Below are positions 32,099-41,483 of a stretch of 64,000 nucleotides of DNA, in pieces. The DNA is taken from positions 1 through 64,000 of the forward strand of contig DASYSS010000040.1 of assembly GCA_036003045.1 (NCBI GenBank), written 5' to 3'. A model generated the notes under the pieces. It saw only the letters and a list, made by a program, of their open reading frames with translations. It made no database searches and was not told the origin of the DNA. A program made the translations under genes and the position numbers. The stretch comes from Gemmatimonadaceae bacterium (GTDB taxonomy: Bacteria; Gemmatimonadota; Gemmatimonadetes; Gemmatimonadales; Gemmatimonadaceae). Every line of letters begins with the position of its first letter. The first letter of the stretch is position 1.

Positions 32099-33253
32099 AT
32101 GCTGAACCACGCCATTTCGCTCTCGACGGTCCTCGCGATGACCGCACTCTCGACGCAAGCTCCCGCTCAAACCGCGCAGCGCGCCCGGGCGCGCGACCTC
32201 GGCGTGAAGCCCGGGGTGTTCGCGCCGGGACGGCTCAACGCCATCACCGACGTTGCCGGCGTGCGGGTTGGACAGACGACGGTCGTGCAGGGCGACAATG
32301 TTCGAACCGGCGTGACCGCCATTCTACCGCACCCCGGGAATGTGTTCACCGAGCGCGTGCCGGCGGCGCTCCACGTCGGAAACGGCTTTGGCAAGATCAC
32401 TGGCGCGACGCAGCTGCACGAGCTTGGCGAGCTCGAGACGCCGCTCTTGCTCACGTGCACGTTGTGCGTGTGGAAGGCCGCGGACGCCATGGTCGACTGG
32501 ATGCTCGCACAGCCGGGCATGGCGAACGTTCGCTCCATCAATCCCGTCGTCGCCGAGACGAACGACGGTACGCTCAACGACATCCGCTCGCGGCCGATCA
32601 CGGCGGAGCAGGTGCGCGCGGCGCTCAGCTCGGCTTCCGCGGGGCCGGTTGCGGAGGGAAGCGTTGGCGCGGGAACGGGAACGGTGGCGTTCGGCTGGAA
32701 GGGAGGAATCGGCACGTCGTCGCGCGTGCTTCCTCAATCGCTCGGCGGTTGGACGCTCGGCGTGCTGGTGCAAACAAACTTCGGCGGCATCCTCCAAGTA
32801 TTGGGCGCGCCGGTTGGGAAAGAGCTCGGGCAGTACGCGTTTCAGCGGGACGCGCAATCGCCCGGCGATCGCGGCGACGGATCATGCGTGATAGTCATCG
32901 CCACGGACGCGCCGCTCTCGGACCGTAACCTCGAGCGTGTCGCGGCGCGGGCGATCATGGGCTTGGCGCGAACGGGCTCGTCCGCGTCGAACGGATCCGG
33001 TGACTACGCGTTGGCGTTCTCGACGAACGAGAAGGTCCGCCGCGCGGTGAACGCGACTCGTCTCACGACCGAGGAGCTGGCGAACGAGCAGATGTCGGGC
33101 TTGTTCGAGGCAGCGGTCGAGGCCACGGAAGAAGCGATCTACAACTCACTGTTCGAGGCGACGACGACGACGGGGAACGGACACACGGTTCAGGCGATTC
33201 CGCTCGATCGCGTGCGCGAGGTGCTCGTCAAGTACAACGTCGCTCGTCGCTAG
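32099..33253 (+). CDS. P1-family (DmpA-type) aminopeptidase, secreted
   Basis: A 384-residue Ntn-type hydrolase. The signal peptide ends near ALSTQAPAQ (about 24). The P1 family signature is clear: ITDVAGVRVGQTTV, GFGKITGATQLHELGELETPLLLT, and the autoproteolysis site GDGSCVIVIATDAPLSDRNLERVAARA, where Ser262 follows Gly and becomes the N-terminal nucleophile. Members release N-terminal residues, D-amino acids or beta-amino acids from peptides. The ATG at 32099 starts the signal; an in-frame start 12 codons upstream is less likely. Gene is monocistronic by position and divergent from holB. Confidence 0.9.
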   Translation: MLNHAISLSTVLAMTALSTQAPAQTAQRARARDLGVKPGVFAPGRLNAITDVAGVRVGQTTVVQGDNVRTGVTAILPHPGNVFTERVPAALHVGNGFGKITGATQLHELGELETPLLLTCTLCVWKAADAMVDWMLAQPGMANVRSINPVVAETNDGTLNDIRSRPITAEQVRAALSSASAGPVAEGSVGAGTGTVAFGWKGGIGTSSRVLPQSLGGWTLGVLVQTNFGGILQVLGAPVGKELGQYAFQRDAQSPGDRGDGSCVIVIATDAPLSDRNLERVAARAIMGLARTGSSASNGSGDYALAFSTNEKVRRAVNATRLTTEELANEQMSGLFEAAVEATEEAIYNSLFEATTTTGNGHTVQAIPLDRVREVLVKYNVARR

Positions 33254-33295
33254 GCACACTTCGTGACGGACATTGCCGTCAGGGGGTGATTGCCA

Positions 33296-33526
33296 ATGAG
33301 AGGTTTCATGGATGAACCCGACGATGCCGATCGCGAGGGTGGGGGAGGACGTGGCGATCACGACGTCGAGCGAGAACAACCGCCGCGAAATCGACGGTAT
33401 ACCGACCGTAAGCCCGGCGAGCCGGAAGAGAAAGGAGATCCGAATCGGCCGATGACCGACGACGAGCGAATCGACGAAGGGTCGGAGGAGAGCTTCCCGG
33501 CCAGTGATCCGCCGCGGCAGCCCTGA
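33296..33526 (+). CDS. Small acidic hydrophilic protein with SEESFPASDPP tail
   Basis: A 76-residue highly charged, apparently unstructured protein. The C-terminus reads MTDDERIDEGSEESFPASDPP. The block EESFPASDPP recurs in small proteins of many bacteria, so this is likely a real conserved gene of unknown role. AGGGGG (33281-33286) precedes the ATG at 33296 at an acceptable distance. It is followed by an inverted-repeat block. Confidence 0.7.
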   Translation: MRGFMDEPDDADREGGGGRGDHDVEREQPPRNRRYTDRKPGEPEEKGDPNRPMTDDERIDEGSEESFPASDPPRQP

Positions 33527-33534
33527 GAACGGGA

Positions 33535-33668
33535 CGTTCGGGTCTCGGGAAACGGAGTTACCGGGGCACCGGGATACGGGGGAAAGTGTTTACCGGAACA
33601 ACGGGGAGCCGGACCTGAAAAGGAACGTTGCCGAAACACCCCGTTCCGGTATCCCGGTCCCCGGTTTC
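33535..33668. repeat. Inverted repeat block of ACCGGGG/CGGGATAC words
   Basis: ACCGGGGCACCGGGATAC (33560-33577) has a near-exact inverted copy at 33649-33665 (one base missing), with GGGAAAC/GTTTCCC outside it. The inner part contains further partial inverted words (GTGTTTACCGG versus CCGAAACAC). It is the same style of structure as the blocks at 29440-29605 and 62643-62818. Confidence 0.6.
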
Positions 33669-33741
33669 CCATAGAGCCGGCGGCTCGCTTTACCTCACAA
33701 AGTACTTGCCAGAGTTCCCGCCGCGCAGTATCCTACGATCC

Positions 33742-34353
33742 ATGACGCGCGTGACGCCGATCCGGCCAAGCCGCCCCGAACCGCCCGAGATGCAAGCGCG
33801 GGCGATGGACAACCTGCGCTACATCCGCGGGATGATGGAGCGCGCGGCGACGTTCACCGCGGTGTCGGGGTGGGGCCAGATCGTGATTGGCATCACGGCG
33901 ATCTTCGCCGCGCTCGTCGCGGCGAACCGGTCGCCGTGGACTCGCGTGGCGACGTGGGTCGGCGAAGCGGGCATCGCCGCCGGATTGTCGGTCGCGTCGA
34001 TGGCGCTCAAGTCGCACGCCAACAACGTGCCGCTCCTGTCCGGGCCGTTGAGAAAACTCATACTGAGCTTCTCTCCCGCGATGCTCGCGGGGGCCGTGCT
34101 GACGGCGGTATTCGTCACACAAGGTCAATACGCCCTGCTGCCAGGATCCTGGATGCTGCTCTACGGCGCGGCCGTCATCAGCGCGGGCACGTATTCCGTG
34201 AGCAGCGTTCCGGTCATGGGCGCGGCATTCATGCTGTGTGGCGCGACCGCGCTGGTCGCGCCGGAGTCGTGGACCACGCCGCTGATGATCACGTCGTTCG
34301 GCGGACTCCACATCGTGTTCGGTGCGTGGATCGCCAGGAGGCACGGTGGGTAA
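33742..34353 (+). CDS. Hypothetical membrane protein
   Basis: A 203-residue protein with about five membrane helices (near 45-65, 74-92, 112-132, 137-158 and 165-195) and a Pro-rich cytoplasmic N-terminus. The opening RAMDNLRYIRGMMERAATFTAVSGWGQIVIGITAI is a feature seen in gemmatimonadal/acidobacterial membrane proteins paired with winged-helix regulators. The next gene's GTG starts inside its last codons (34346 before the stop at 34351-34353), so they form an overlapping pair. The ATG at 33742 is chosen because the longer frame upstream lies in the repeat block. Function unknown. Confidence 0.75.
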   Translation: MTRVTPIRPSRPEPPEMQARAMDNLRYIRGMMERAATFTAVSGWGQIVIGITAIFAALVAANRSPWTRVATWVGEAGIAAGLSVASMALKSHANNVPLLSGPLRKLILSFSPAMLAGAVLTAVFVTQGQYALLPGSWMLLYGAAVISAGTYSVSSVPVMGAAFMLCGATALVAPESWTTPLMITSFGGLHIVFGAWIARRHGG

Positions 34354-34747
34354 GCCGCAACCGCGACGTGGTGGAGGACGCGCGGAGCGCCCGGAACCCG
34401 CGGAGAAAAAGCCGCAGCTGGCCCCGGTGCGCGGCAAGGCGCCGGATCAGGGTCCGCTCGCGTTCGATCGGTTGATTCACGAGCGCCTGCGTCTCGGGAT
34501 CGTGAGCGCGTTGGCGGTGAACGAGAGTCTGACGTTCAACGACCTCAAAAAGCTCAACCGCACGACGGATGGGAATCTGAGCGTCCACGCGCGCAAGCTC
34601 GAGGAAGCCAATTACATCACGTGCACGAAGTCGTTCGAGGGACGGGTGCCGCGCACGCGGTATTCGATCACCCCCGTTGGACGCCGTGCCCTCGAGCGGT
34701 ACCTCGACCACATGGAAGCCTTAATCCGGCTAACGCGCGACCGGTAA
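34346..34747 (+). CDS. Winged-helix (PF13601-type) transcriptional regulator
   Basis: A 133-residue DNA-binding protein. After a Pro/Arg/Lys-rich 40-residue tail comes a winged-helix domain: [83 protein letters not shown]. This is the pattern of the ArsR/MarR-related family that pairs with small membrane proteins. GTG at 34346 follows AGGAGG (34336-34341) and lies within the preceding gene's end. It may repress this locus or sense envelope status, but no operator is identified. Confidence 0.85.
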   Translation: MGKPQPRRGGGRAERPEPAEKKPQLAPVRGKAPDQGPLAFDRLIHERLRLGIVSALAVNESLTFNDLKKLNRTTDGNLSVHARKLEEANYITCTKSFEGRVPRTRYSITPVGRRALERYLDHMEALIRLTRDR

Positions 34748-34781
34748 ACGTCCGAGACTTTCAATCGTCTCCCACTCAGAC

Positions 34782-35525
34782 ATGAAGCGACCGAGCGCTG
34801 GTCCGGCCGGACTCCCCGAGGAATGCAAGGGGATCCACGTCGGCATCATCATGGACGGCAACGGCCGATGGGCCGGGGCGCGCGGGATGCCGCGCACGGC
34901 GGGGCACCGCGCCGGAGTTCGCGTGGCTCGCGACATCGTCGAAGCGGCGGCGCGGGCCGGCGTGGGCACGCTGACGCTCTATGCGTTCTCGTCGGACAAT
35001 TGGCGCCGTCCGGCATCCGAGGTGTCGACGCTGATGCGGCTGCTCCGCCGGTCGTTGGCGGTCGAGTCGAAGCGGTGCATCGACAACGGCATTCGTCTCA
35101 CGATCGTTGGCCGCCGTGACCGGCTTCTGCCGCCGCTCGTGGCGGCGATCGAGGACGCCGAGCGGGCGACGGCGCGCGGCGCGAATCTGCATCTTCGCAT
35201 CGCCATCGACTATTCCGCCCGCGAGTCGATCATGCGCGCGGCCACGCGCGCCAACGGGCAGCAATTGAGCGCCGCGCAGTTCGACCGGCTGCTTGCCGAA
35301 GTCAATCACGACACGGTGCAAGCCGGCGACGTGGACTTACTGATTCGTACGGGAGGAGAGCAACGCCTGAGCGATTTCATGCTCTGGGAATGCGCGTACG
35401 CGGAACTCTACTTCACCGACCGTATGTGGCCCGAGTTCACCGAGAGCGAGTTGCACCACGCGCTCCACGAATTCGCGGGCCGTGAGCGGCGATTCGGCGG
35501 CGTTCCGGCACAAGCGGCAAGCTGA
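34782..35525 (+). CDS. uppS: Isoprenyl transferase (undecaprenyl diphosphate synthase-like)
   Basis: A 247-residue cis-prenyltransferase. The family signature [10 protein letters not shown] has Asp25, the diphosphate-binding residue. Further conserved parts are [77 protein letters not shown]. It makes C55-PP, the lipid carrier for peptidoglycan and polysaccharide subunits. Because UPPS-like enzymes also make shorter products, the chain length is inferred. The downstream LuxR-type regulator starts 49 bases later. ATG 34782 is the start. Confidence 0.92.
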   Translation: MKRPSAGPAGLPEECKGIHVGIIMDGNGRWAGARGMPRTAGHRAGVRVARDIVEAAARAGVGTLTLYAFSSDNWRRPASEVSTLMRLLRRSLAVESKRCIDNGIRLTIVGRRDRLLPPLVAAIEDAERATARGANLHLRIAIDYSARESIMRAATRANGQQLSAAQFDRLLAEVNHDTVQAGDVDLLIRTGGEQRLSDFMLWECAYAELYFTDRMWPEFTESELHHALHEFAGRERRFGGVPAQAAS

Positions 35526-35574
35526 CACGACCGGCGCTCTAGCCGAGCAGCCGTTCTCATAAGAGATTCTGGGT

Positions 35575-38500
35575 GTGCCGAATCCCACCCGCCGGCCGCG
35601 AAGTATTGCGCCCGGACAGCACGTTTCCCCCCGTCCATCACTCGTCGGCCGCGCGGATGAGCTCAACAAGCTCTTCGCGGCGCTGACTGCGGCCGATTCC
35701 GGCGGCGGATCGAGCGTCTTCGTCGTCGGCGAAAGCGGCATCGGAAAAACGAAGCTGGTCGAGGCGCTCGGCGAGCACGCCGCGCGGCGCGGATTCGCCA
35801 CGGCGATCGGCCGCGCGTATCCCGTCGAGACGGGCGTTCCCTACGCCGTCTTCTCCGACGCGATGATGCCGCTCCTGCGCGGCATCGAGCCGCCGGTGCT
35901 CACGCTGCTCACGCGCGGCGGCACCGCGGAGCTCGCACAGCTCTTTCCGGCGCTCGGCAGCGCCGACCGGCCGGCGTCGCCGCTGCGCGGCGATCCAGCC
36001 GAGGTGAAGTCTCGCGTTCTCTGGAACTTCACGCAGCTGCTGTCCCGCCTCGCGTCGAAGAAGCCGCTGCTCCTCGTGCTCGAGAACCTGCAGTGGGCAG
36101 ACAGCGCGTCGCTCGAGATGCTTCACTTCGTCGCGAGGCAGATCGGCGGCGAGCGGATCCTGCTCGTCGGCACGCACAACGATCCGGATCTTCGAGGGAA
36201 CTCGGCTCTTCGCGCCGCGGAGCGTTCGCTGCGCGGGCTCAAGGGGGCGCAACGACTCCGACTGCAGCCGCTGGGGGTCGACGACGTCATCGCGCTGCTC
36301 GAGCAGCGATTCGGCGCCGAGCGCGCGCGCGTCGCGGACTTCGCCGAGCGCCTCCACCGGTGGACGGGAGGCAACGCGTTCTTCGTCGACGAAACCGTCA
36401 CCGCGCTCGTGCAAAGCGGACAGCTTCGCGAGGCGCACGGGTCGTGGACGGGGTGGGACGTCGAGGATCTGCACGTGCCCGCCACGATTCGCGAGGCGGT
36501 GCTCGCGCGCGTCGCCGATCTGTCGACGGAAGCAAGGCGACTCGCCGACGTCGCCGCGGTACTCGGCGCCGAGGCGACACACGCCGAGCTTGCCGCGGTG
36601 AGTGAGCTCGACAACGACGCGCTGATCGCCGCGATCGACGAGTTGCGAGCCGCCGACGTTTTGGCGGAGCGCCAGCGCGGCGACGACATCGTGTACGACT
36701 TCTCGCACCCGCTGCTGCAAGAAACGCTGTACTCCGAGATCGGCTTGGCCCGCACGCGCGCGCTCCATGGGACGATTGCCGAGACACTCGAGAGGCTCTA
36801 CGGCAACCGGGCGATGGCGCACTCGGGTCGCTTGGCGTTTCACTACGCGCGCACCGACACGCGTCGTCTCGCCGACAAGGCGGTGCAATATCTGCGGGCC
36901 GCCGGTCGCGACGCCTCGGCGAAGCACGCCAATCGCGAGGCCGCCGACTATCTGACCACGGCCCTCGAGCTCGCGCGCGGCGCCGCCGCGAGCGGCGCGG
37001 ACGCCGACGACGTCGTGTTCGAGCTGGCTCGTGTGCGGCAACGCCTCGGCGACTACGACGGCGCGCTCGAGCTCTGGAAGCGCGCACTGGCGGCCGCGTC
37101 GGCCAGAGGCGACGTCGCGAAAGTGGGGTCGATCGAACGCAACATGGGCCTCGCCAGTTATTGGAGCGGCGCGTTCGACCAAGCGATCGCGCACTTCGAT
37201 GCCGCCATCGCCGCAGCGCGAGCGGCGGGCGAGCGTTCACTCGAAGCGCGGGTGCTTCTTCCGAAGGCGAGCTGCCTGCAAGCGCTCGGCAGAACCGAGG
37301 ACGCGGCGCGCGAGATTCAATCCGCCGTCGCGATCGCGAACGAGGAGAATGAACCGGGGCTGTTGGCGCGCGCGCATCGGGCGCTGCTTCTTCACTACTT
37401 GTGGACCGGGCCGGCCGATCAGGCGCGCGAGAGCGGTGGGCGCGCGATCGCGATCGCGGAATCGGCCGAGAACCGAAACTTGGGGGTCGCGTGGTCGGCG
37501 CACTGGGCGCTGGCAATGCTCGGCGGTCTCACGGGAAACGCCGAGGAAGCCCGTCTGCACCTTGCCGACGCTCAGCGGTTGGCCGATGAAGCCCACTCCC
37601 CGCTGTTTCGAGTGTGGACCGCCGAGGTAGAGATCGAGTACGCGGCCGGCATCGGCGAGTGGGAGCACGCCGTCTCGCTCGCCGAGCGGACGATACCTCT
37701 CGCACGAGCGCTCGGTCAGCGCACGCTGGTGCCGCGTCTTCTCGTGTGGCTCGGACTGCTCCACTTCGGCCGGGGCGACATCGAGCGCGGACGTGAGTGC
37801 GTGGACGAGGCGTGGGAGCTGTCCGGCGCCGCCGATCCCACGGCGCCTGGTCGAGATGTGTACGGCACCGTGCCCGCCCACATCGGCAGGGCGGGCTACC
37901 ATCTCGCGAGGCGCGAGAACGCCGAGGCGATCGAAATCGGCGAGCGCGGTCTACGCATCGCCGACCAGTCGGGCTACGTCGTGTGGGCGATTCACCGACT
38001 CATGCCGATCATCGCCGAGGCGTCGTTGTGGGCCGCGGACCACAAACGCGCGCGAGCAGTCGCGGCGCGCTTGCGCCAGCAGTCGGCGATACTCGGCCAG
38101 CGGCTCGGGCTCGCGTGGGCGGACGCGTGCGACGCGGTCAGCGAGCTGTTGGTCGGCGACACGGAGCGCGCGCTCGAGCAACTGCGCGGCGCGACGGAAG
38201 CCCTCGAAGCGATTCCTTACGTGGCCGACGCCGCTCGACTGCGGCGCCAGCTGGCGAGCGCGCTCGCGCGGACCGGCGATCGCGAGGGCGCAACGCGCGA
38301 GCTTCGACGCGCCCACGAAGTCTTCGCGCGGCTCGGCGCGGAGAAAGAGCTCAGCGAGACACGCGAGCAGCTCCGCGAGCTCGGCGCGCGCCCGCCGGCG
38401 CGCAGCATCACCCAAGGGATGGCGGGACTCACCGGCCGCGAGGTGGAGATCGTCCGCCTCGTCGCGGCGCGCCGATCCAACAAAGAGATCGGCGCGGCGC

Positions 38501-38640
38501 TCGGCATTTCCGCGCGCACGGCGAGCACGCACCTGTCGAACATCTTCACCAAGCTCGGCGTCGAGTCGCGAGGCGAGCTCGCCGACCGCGCGCGCGAAGC
38601 GGGGATCGGCGGAATGGGCGCCGGCGACGTCAGTTCTTGA
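35575..38640 (+). CDS. Large AAA/TPR LuxR-type regulator (LAL/MalT-like)
   Basis: A 1021-residue regulator. Residues 22-330 form an AAA/NTPase domain (Walker A GESGIGKT at 52-59; Walker B-like LLLVLENLQWADS). About 400-940 is a TPR-rich superhelix. The C-terminus (about 945-1010) is a LuxR-type helix-turn-helix (LTGREVEIVRLVAARRSNKEIGAALGISARTASTHLSNIFTKLGV). LAL-type proteins bind ATP and an inducer before activating target promoters. The start is GTG 35575. Its last 11 bases overlap the convergent DUF4097 gene. No operator or inducer is identified. Confidence 0.9.
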   Translation: MPNPTRRPRSIAPGQHVSPRPSLVGRADELNKLFAALTAADSGGGSSVFVVGESGIGKTKLVEALGEHAARRGFATAIGRAYPVETGVPYAVFSDAMMPLLRGIEPPVLTLLTRGGTAELAQLFPALGSADRPASPLRGDPAEVKSRVLWNFTQLLSRLASKKPLLLVLENLQWADSASLEMLHFVARQIGGERILLVGTHNDPDLRGNSALRAAERSLRGLKGAQRLRLQPLGVDDVIALLEQRFGAERARVADFAERLHRWTGGNAFFVDETVTALVQSGQLREAHGSWTGWDVEDLHVPATIREAVLARVADLSTEARRLADVAAVLGAEATHAELAAVSELDNDALIAAIDELRAADVLAERQRGDDIVYDFSHPLLQETLYSEIGLARTRALHGTIAETLERLYGNRAMAHSGRLAFHYARTDTRRLADKAVQYLRAAGRDASAKHANREAADYLTTALELARGAAASGADADDVVFELARVRQRLGDYDGALELWKRALAAASARGDVAKVGSIERNMGLASYWSGAFDQAIAHFDAAIAAARAAGERSLEARVLLPKASCLQALGRTEDAAREIQSAVAIANEENEPGLLARAHRALLLHYLWTGPADQARESGGRAIAIAESAENRNLGVAWSAHWALAMLGGLTGNAEEARLHLADAQRLADEAHSPLFRVWTAEVEIEYAAGIGEWEHAVSLAERTIPLARALGQRTLVPRLLVWLGLLHFGRGDIERGRECVDEAWELSGAADPTAPGRDVYGTVPAHIGRAGYHLARRENAEAIEIGERGLRIADQSGYVVWAIHRLMPIIAEASLWAADHKRARAVAARLRQQSAILGQRLGLAWADACDAVSELLVGDTERALEQLRGATEALEAIPYVADAARLRRQLASALARTGDREGATRELRRAHEVFARLGAEKELSETREQLRELGARPPARSITQGMAGLTGREVEIVRLVAARRSNKEIGAALGISARTASTHLSNIFTKLGVESRGELADRAREAGIGGMGAGDVSS

Positions 38641-39691
38641 TCAGCCGAACCGTTCCCGAGCCGCTCTCGATCTTGATGCGCGCTTTGCCGTCGCCGATCT
38701 GACCGCGCAGGTGGTTTCGCGAGAGGCGCGTCGTCTGCACGGCGAAGTCGCTGTCGATTCCGCCGCTGCCGGTCTCGATGTCGACGTCGGCGCCCTGGGC
38801 CGCGGGCAGGCGAAGCGTGACGCCGCCGGAGCCCGCGTCGATCGCCAGGTCCTCGACGGGCTGAACGAATCCTAGTTCCGTGCGCCCGCTGCCGGCGTCG
38901 ACCGTCACTCGGCCGGAGCTGATGCGATCGAGCGACACTCCGCCCGACCCGACGTCGATCTTGAGCATTTTCGAATCGATGTTCTGGCCGCGCACCGAGC
39001 CGGAGCCGGTGTCGATGTCCAAGGTCTCTCCCTTGACGCCGTCGATCGTCACGCCGCCCGAACCGGTGTCCAGCTTCACTTCGCCTTGCGCGTCGGTCAC
39101 CGACACGCTGCCCGAGCCGGTGTCGAGCAACAACCGGCCGCGCGTGTGTTCGGACGTCAGCGACGCCGAGGCGACGCCGACGCGGAGGTCTCCGTCTACG
39201 TTGGAGACGGTCGCGTCACCGACGCCCCAGTGCACATAGATCCGCTGTCCCTTCGGAACCCCGATGGTGATGTCGGCGTGGGCTTCGAGACCGTCGCCCG
39301 AGCTGCGGATCTCCACGCGGTCGCGGTCGCGCCAGTTCGAATCGTCGTCGAACGTGCCGTCGGCATTTACGTGAATCTGCGTACGGCCGCGCGACTGCCA
39401 CTCCGGATACACGATGCGGTCCGAGGGGTACACGACGCGAAGCGCGTTCCACCCTCGAACGTCGCCCGTCTCGAGTTTGAGCTTGGCCGCGTCGCGACCT
39501 CCGCGAGTGACGTCCACCGTGACCTGAGCGCCCGTCGCGGCTTGCACCCGAACGCGGCCGGCGAGGTTGTACACCGCGACGCGTTCGCCCGTGAGGGCGC
39601 GATGCTCGGTTTGTCCCGTCGCCGCGCCGGGGATCGACGCGACGATCGCGCCGAAGGCGATCGCGCGAATGGAAAGACGGAGGTTGGTCAT
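38630..39691 (-). CDS. Exported DUF4097-type beta-solenoid protein
   Basis: A 353-residue exported protein. A signal peptide (about 6-27) precedes a DUF4097 (adhesin-like) right-handed beta-solenoid. It is built of about eight repeats with a [DE]xGSG core spaced 18-24 residues apart: LDTGSGSVSV, LDTGSGGVTI, IDTGSGSVRG, IDVGSGGVSL, VDAGSGRTEL, IDAGSGGVTL, IETGSGGIDS, IESGSGTVRL. The N-terminal part is similar to the first domain of DUF4097 proteins (RVAVYNLAGRVRVQAATG). Members sit at the cell surface or act with anti-sigma systems. Its end overlaps the LAL regulator gene tail to tail. Confidence 0.88.
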   Translation of the reverse strand: MTNLRLSIRAIAFGAIVASIPGAATGQTEHRALTGERVAVYNLAGRVRVQAATGAQVTVDVTRGGRDAAKLKLETGDVRGWNALRVVYPSDRIVYPEWQSRGRTQIHVNADGTFDDDSNWRDRDRVEIRSSGDGLEAHADITIGVPKGQRIYVHWGVGDATVSNVDGDLRVGVASASLTSEHTRGRLLLDTGSGSVSVTDAQGEVKLDTGSGGVTIDGVKGETLDIDTGSGSVRGQNIDSKMLKIDVGSGGVSLDRISSGRVTVDAGSGRTELGFVQPVEDLAIDAGSGGVTLRLPAAQGADVDIETGSGGIDSDFAVQTTRLSRNHLRGQIGDGKARIKIESGSGTVRLIKN

Positions 39692-39752
39692 GTGAGAGCC
39701 GGTGGGGTTGTCGACTCAGACAGCGGCGGAACGGCGAAGGTTTGACGCGGCC

Positions 39753-40859
39753 CTAGTTGGTGCGAAGGTGGCGCGCGAGGCCTTCCAGCGCTTGCGGCAT
39801 GTCGCTGCGGCCGTAGCCCAGCCGAAAATGATTCCCCGGGTAGCCGAACTGCGACGCGGGCAGGAGCAGTACGCCCTCGCGCTGAACCAGTGTCGCGGCG
39901 AAGTCGTCGATGCCTTGGCCGGCCAGCTTCGGAAAGCAGACGCTCCCGGCGCGCGGCCGAACCCAAGACAGCTGCTCCGAGTGTGCGGCGAAAAACGTGT
40001 CGAGCACGGAGAGATTCTTCTCGATGATTCCGCGAGAGCGGGCCAGCACGCGGTCGCGCGAGCGCAGCGCGACGAGCGACAACACCTCGCTCGGAGCGGA
40101 ATTGCAAATCGTCGTGTAGTCCTTGAGCGAGGCGAGCTTCGCTCTGAGCGACCGATCGCGCAATGCGACCCAGCCGATGCGTAGGCCGGCCAACCCGAAG
40201 GCCTTCGACATGACGCCGAGACTCAATGCCCGGGGCGACAGCGAGGCGGCCGGCGGAAGGGCGGGGGCGGTGTGCTCGAGAAAGCGGTACACCTCGTCGG
40301 AAAAGAGCCACGCTGCGTGCAACTCGGCGATCGAGACGAGTCGAGACAACTGCTCGGGGGCGAGCTGCGCGCCGGTCGGGCTGTGCGGCGAGTTCACGAC
40401 GATGATGCGAGTCGTCGGCCGCATGGCGGCGGCGACCGCGTCGACGTCGAGCGACCAATCGGCCGGGTTCAAGGGAACCAGCGTCACGTCGGCGCCGATG
40501 GCTCGCGCGACCTCGTACAACGATTGATAGGCGGGCCAGGCGACGACGGCGTGGTCGCCTGGGCCAAGTGTCGCGTGCATCGCGAGAAACACCGCCTCCT
40601 CGGCGCCGGCGAACGTGAGCACGTCGTCGGCGGTGAGGCCTTCATAGAGCGAGGCAATTTCCTCGCGCAGCGCGGGCAGTCCTTGTGATTCCGTGTATCC
40701 GAGACTCAGCGATTCCCAACGCCGTCGGGAATCGTCGTCGGCGAGGTGGAGCAGCTCGGGCAGCCGATACGGCTCGACATCCGACGCGCAGAGCACATGG
40801 CGGACCGCGAACTCCCAGCGGGCGAAATAGCGCTCGAGCGTGAAGTCCGCGATCTGCAC
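39753..40859 (-). CDS. PLP-dependent fold-type I aminotransferase
   Basis: A 368-residue class I/II aminotransferase. The PLP lysine is Lys219 in MSKAFGLAGLRIGW. Asn156 (NSPHSPTG), Asp188 and Tyr191 (SDEVYRF) make the other cofactor contacts, and the C-terminal arginine is in the NHFRLGYGR stretch. The start is GTG 40859. The 20-residue N-terminus DFTLERYFARWEFAVRHVLCASDVEPYRL resembles the capreomycidine-synthase/MppQ-like group rather than aspartate aminotransferase, but no NRPS genes are present. The substrate is unknown. Two bases separate it from the SOD stop (40862), so it likely ends the pur operon. Confidence 0.85.
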   Translation of the reverse strand: MQIADFTLERYFARWEFAVRHVLCASDVEPYRLPELLHLADDDSRRRWESLSLGYTESQGLPALREEIASLYEGLTADDVLTFAGAEEAVFLAMHATLGPGDHAVVAWPAYQSLYEVARAIGADVTLVPLNPADWSLDVDAVAAAMRPTTRIIVVNSPHSPTGAQLAPEQLSRLVSIAELHAAWLFSDEVYRFLEHTAPALPPAASLSPRALSLGVMSKAFGLAGLRIGWVALRDRSLRAKLASLKDYTTICNSAPSEVLSLVALRSRDRVLARSRGIIEKNLSVLDTFFAAHSEQLSWVRPRAGSVCFPKLAGQGIDDFAATLVQREGVLLLPASQFGYPGNHFRLGYGRSDMPQALEGLARHLRTN

Positions 40860-40861
40860 GA

Positions 40862-41473
40862 CTACGGCGCGGGCGTGATCACGCCGCAGGCCAGACGCGC
40901 TCCCGAGTTTCCCGCCGGATCGGTGAGATAGTCGTCGGCGCTGGCGTGAATGACGACCGACGCGCCGTCGGTGCGGAGCATGCCGGTGGGTCCGGCGAGC
41001 AGGATGCCGGGCACGATGAACTCGAAGTTCAGCTTACCAGCGGCCGGAGTTACGATGTTGGGCAAGTCGCCCAAATGGTGGCCATGCTGATTGTTGAACC
41101 CGTGCGCGCGCTGCTCGGGGTTGTAGTGACCGCCGGCGCTCGAGAATGGCGGCTCGCATTTTCCGACCGCGTGAATGTGAATGCCGTGGGCACCGACGCC
41201 GAGATCGGCCACCTCTCCGCGAACGAGAAGTCCCGCGTACGTCTCGCTGAACGCCACGCTGCCGACGCGTCGCCCGGACGCGTCGTGGATCACCGCGGTC
41301 GCCCTCGCGCCCGATGGCGCGACCGCGCTCCGCGTCGGTGGCGGCGCCGGTGAGGACGACGGAGGCGGCGGCACGGCGTGGCCCGTGGGATACGGCCCAG
41401 GGGACCAGGGCGTCCAGCAGCCAATGATCGCGGCGGAGAGCGGCCAAACCAAAGAACGACGAAATCTCGACAC
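40862..41473 (-). CDS. sodC: Cu/Zn superoxide dismutase lipoprotein
   Basis: A 203-residue periplasmic Cu/Zn SOD with a lipoprotein signal (SAAIIGC, Cys19), a Pro-rich linker, and the metal site words HGIHIHAVGKCEPPFSSAGGHYNPEQRAHGF and NQHGHHLGDLPNI, then RLACGVI at the end. The copper and zinc histidines, the disulfide Cys pair and the electrostatic loop are all represented. It removes superoxide outside the cytoplasm. GTG 41473 is chosen because it opens the lipoprotein signal and follows the purK stop by 10 bases. Its location behind purEK is unexpected. Confidence 0.9.
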   Translation of the reverse strand: MSRFRRSLVWPLSAAIIGCWTPWSPGPYPTGHAVPPPPSSSPAPPPTRSAVAPSGARATAVIHDASGRRVGSVAFSETYAGLLVRGEVADLGVGAHGIHIHAVGKCEPPFSSAGGHYNPEQRAHGFNNQHGHHLGDLPNIVTPAAGKLNFEFIVPGILLAGPTGMLRTDGASVVIHASADDYLTDPAGNSGARLACGVITPAP

Positions 41474-41483
41474 CCGAAGCCTC

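Noticed and set aside
39753-40859. Antibiotic (capreomycidine-type) biosynthesis gene
   Set aside because: Only a weak resemblance of one aminotransferase to that group; no NRPS, PKS or tailoring cluster is present.
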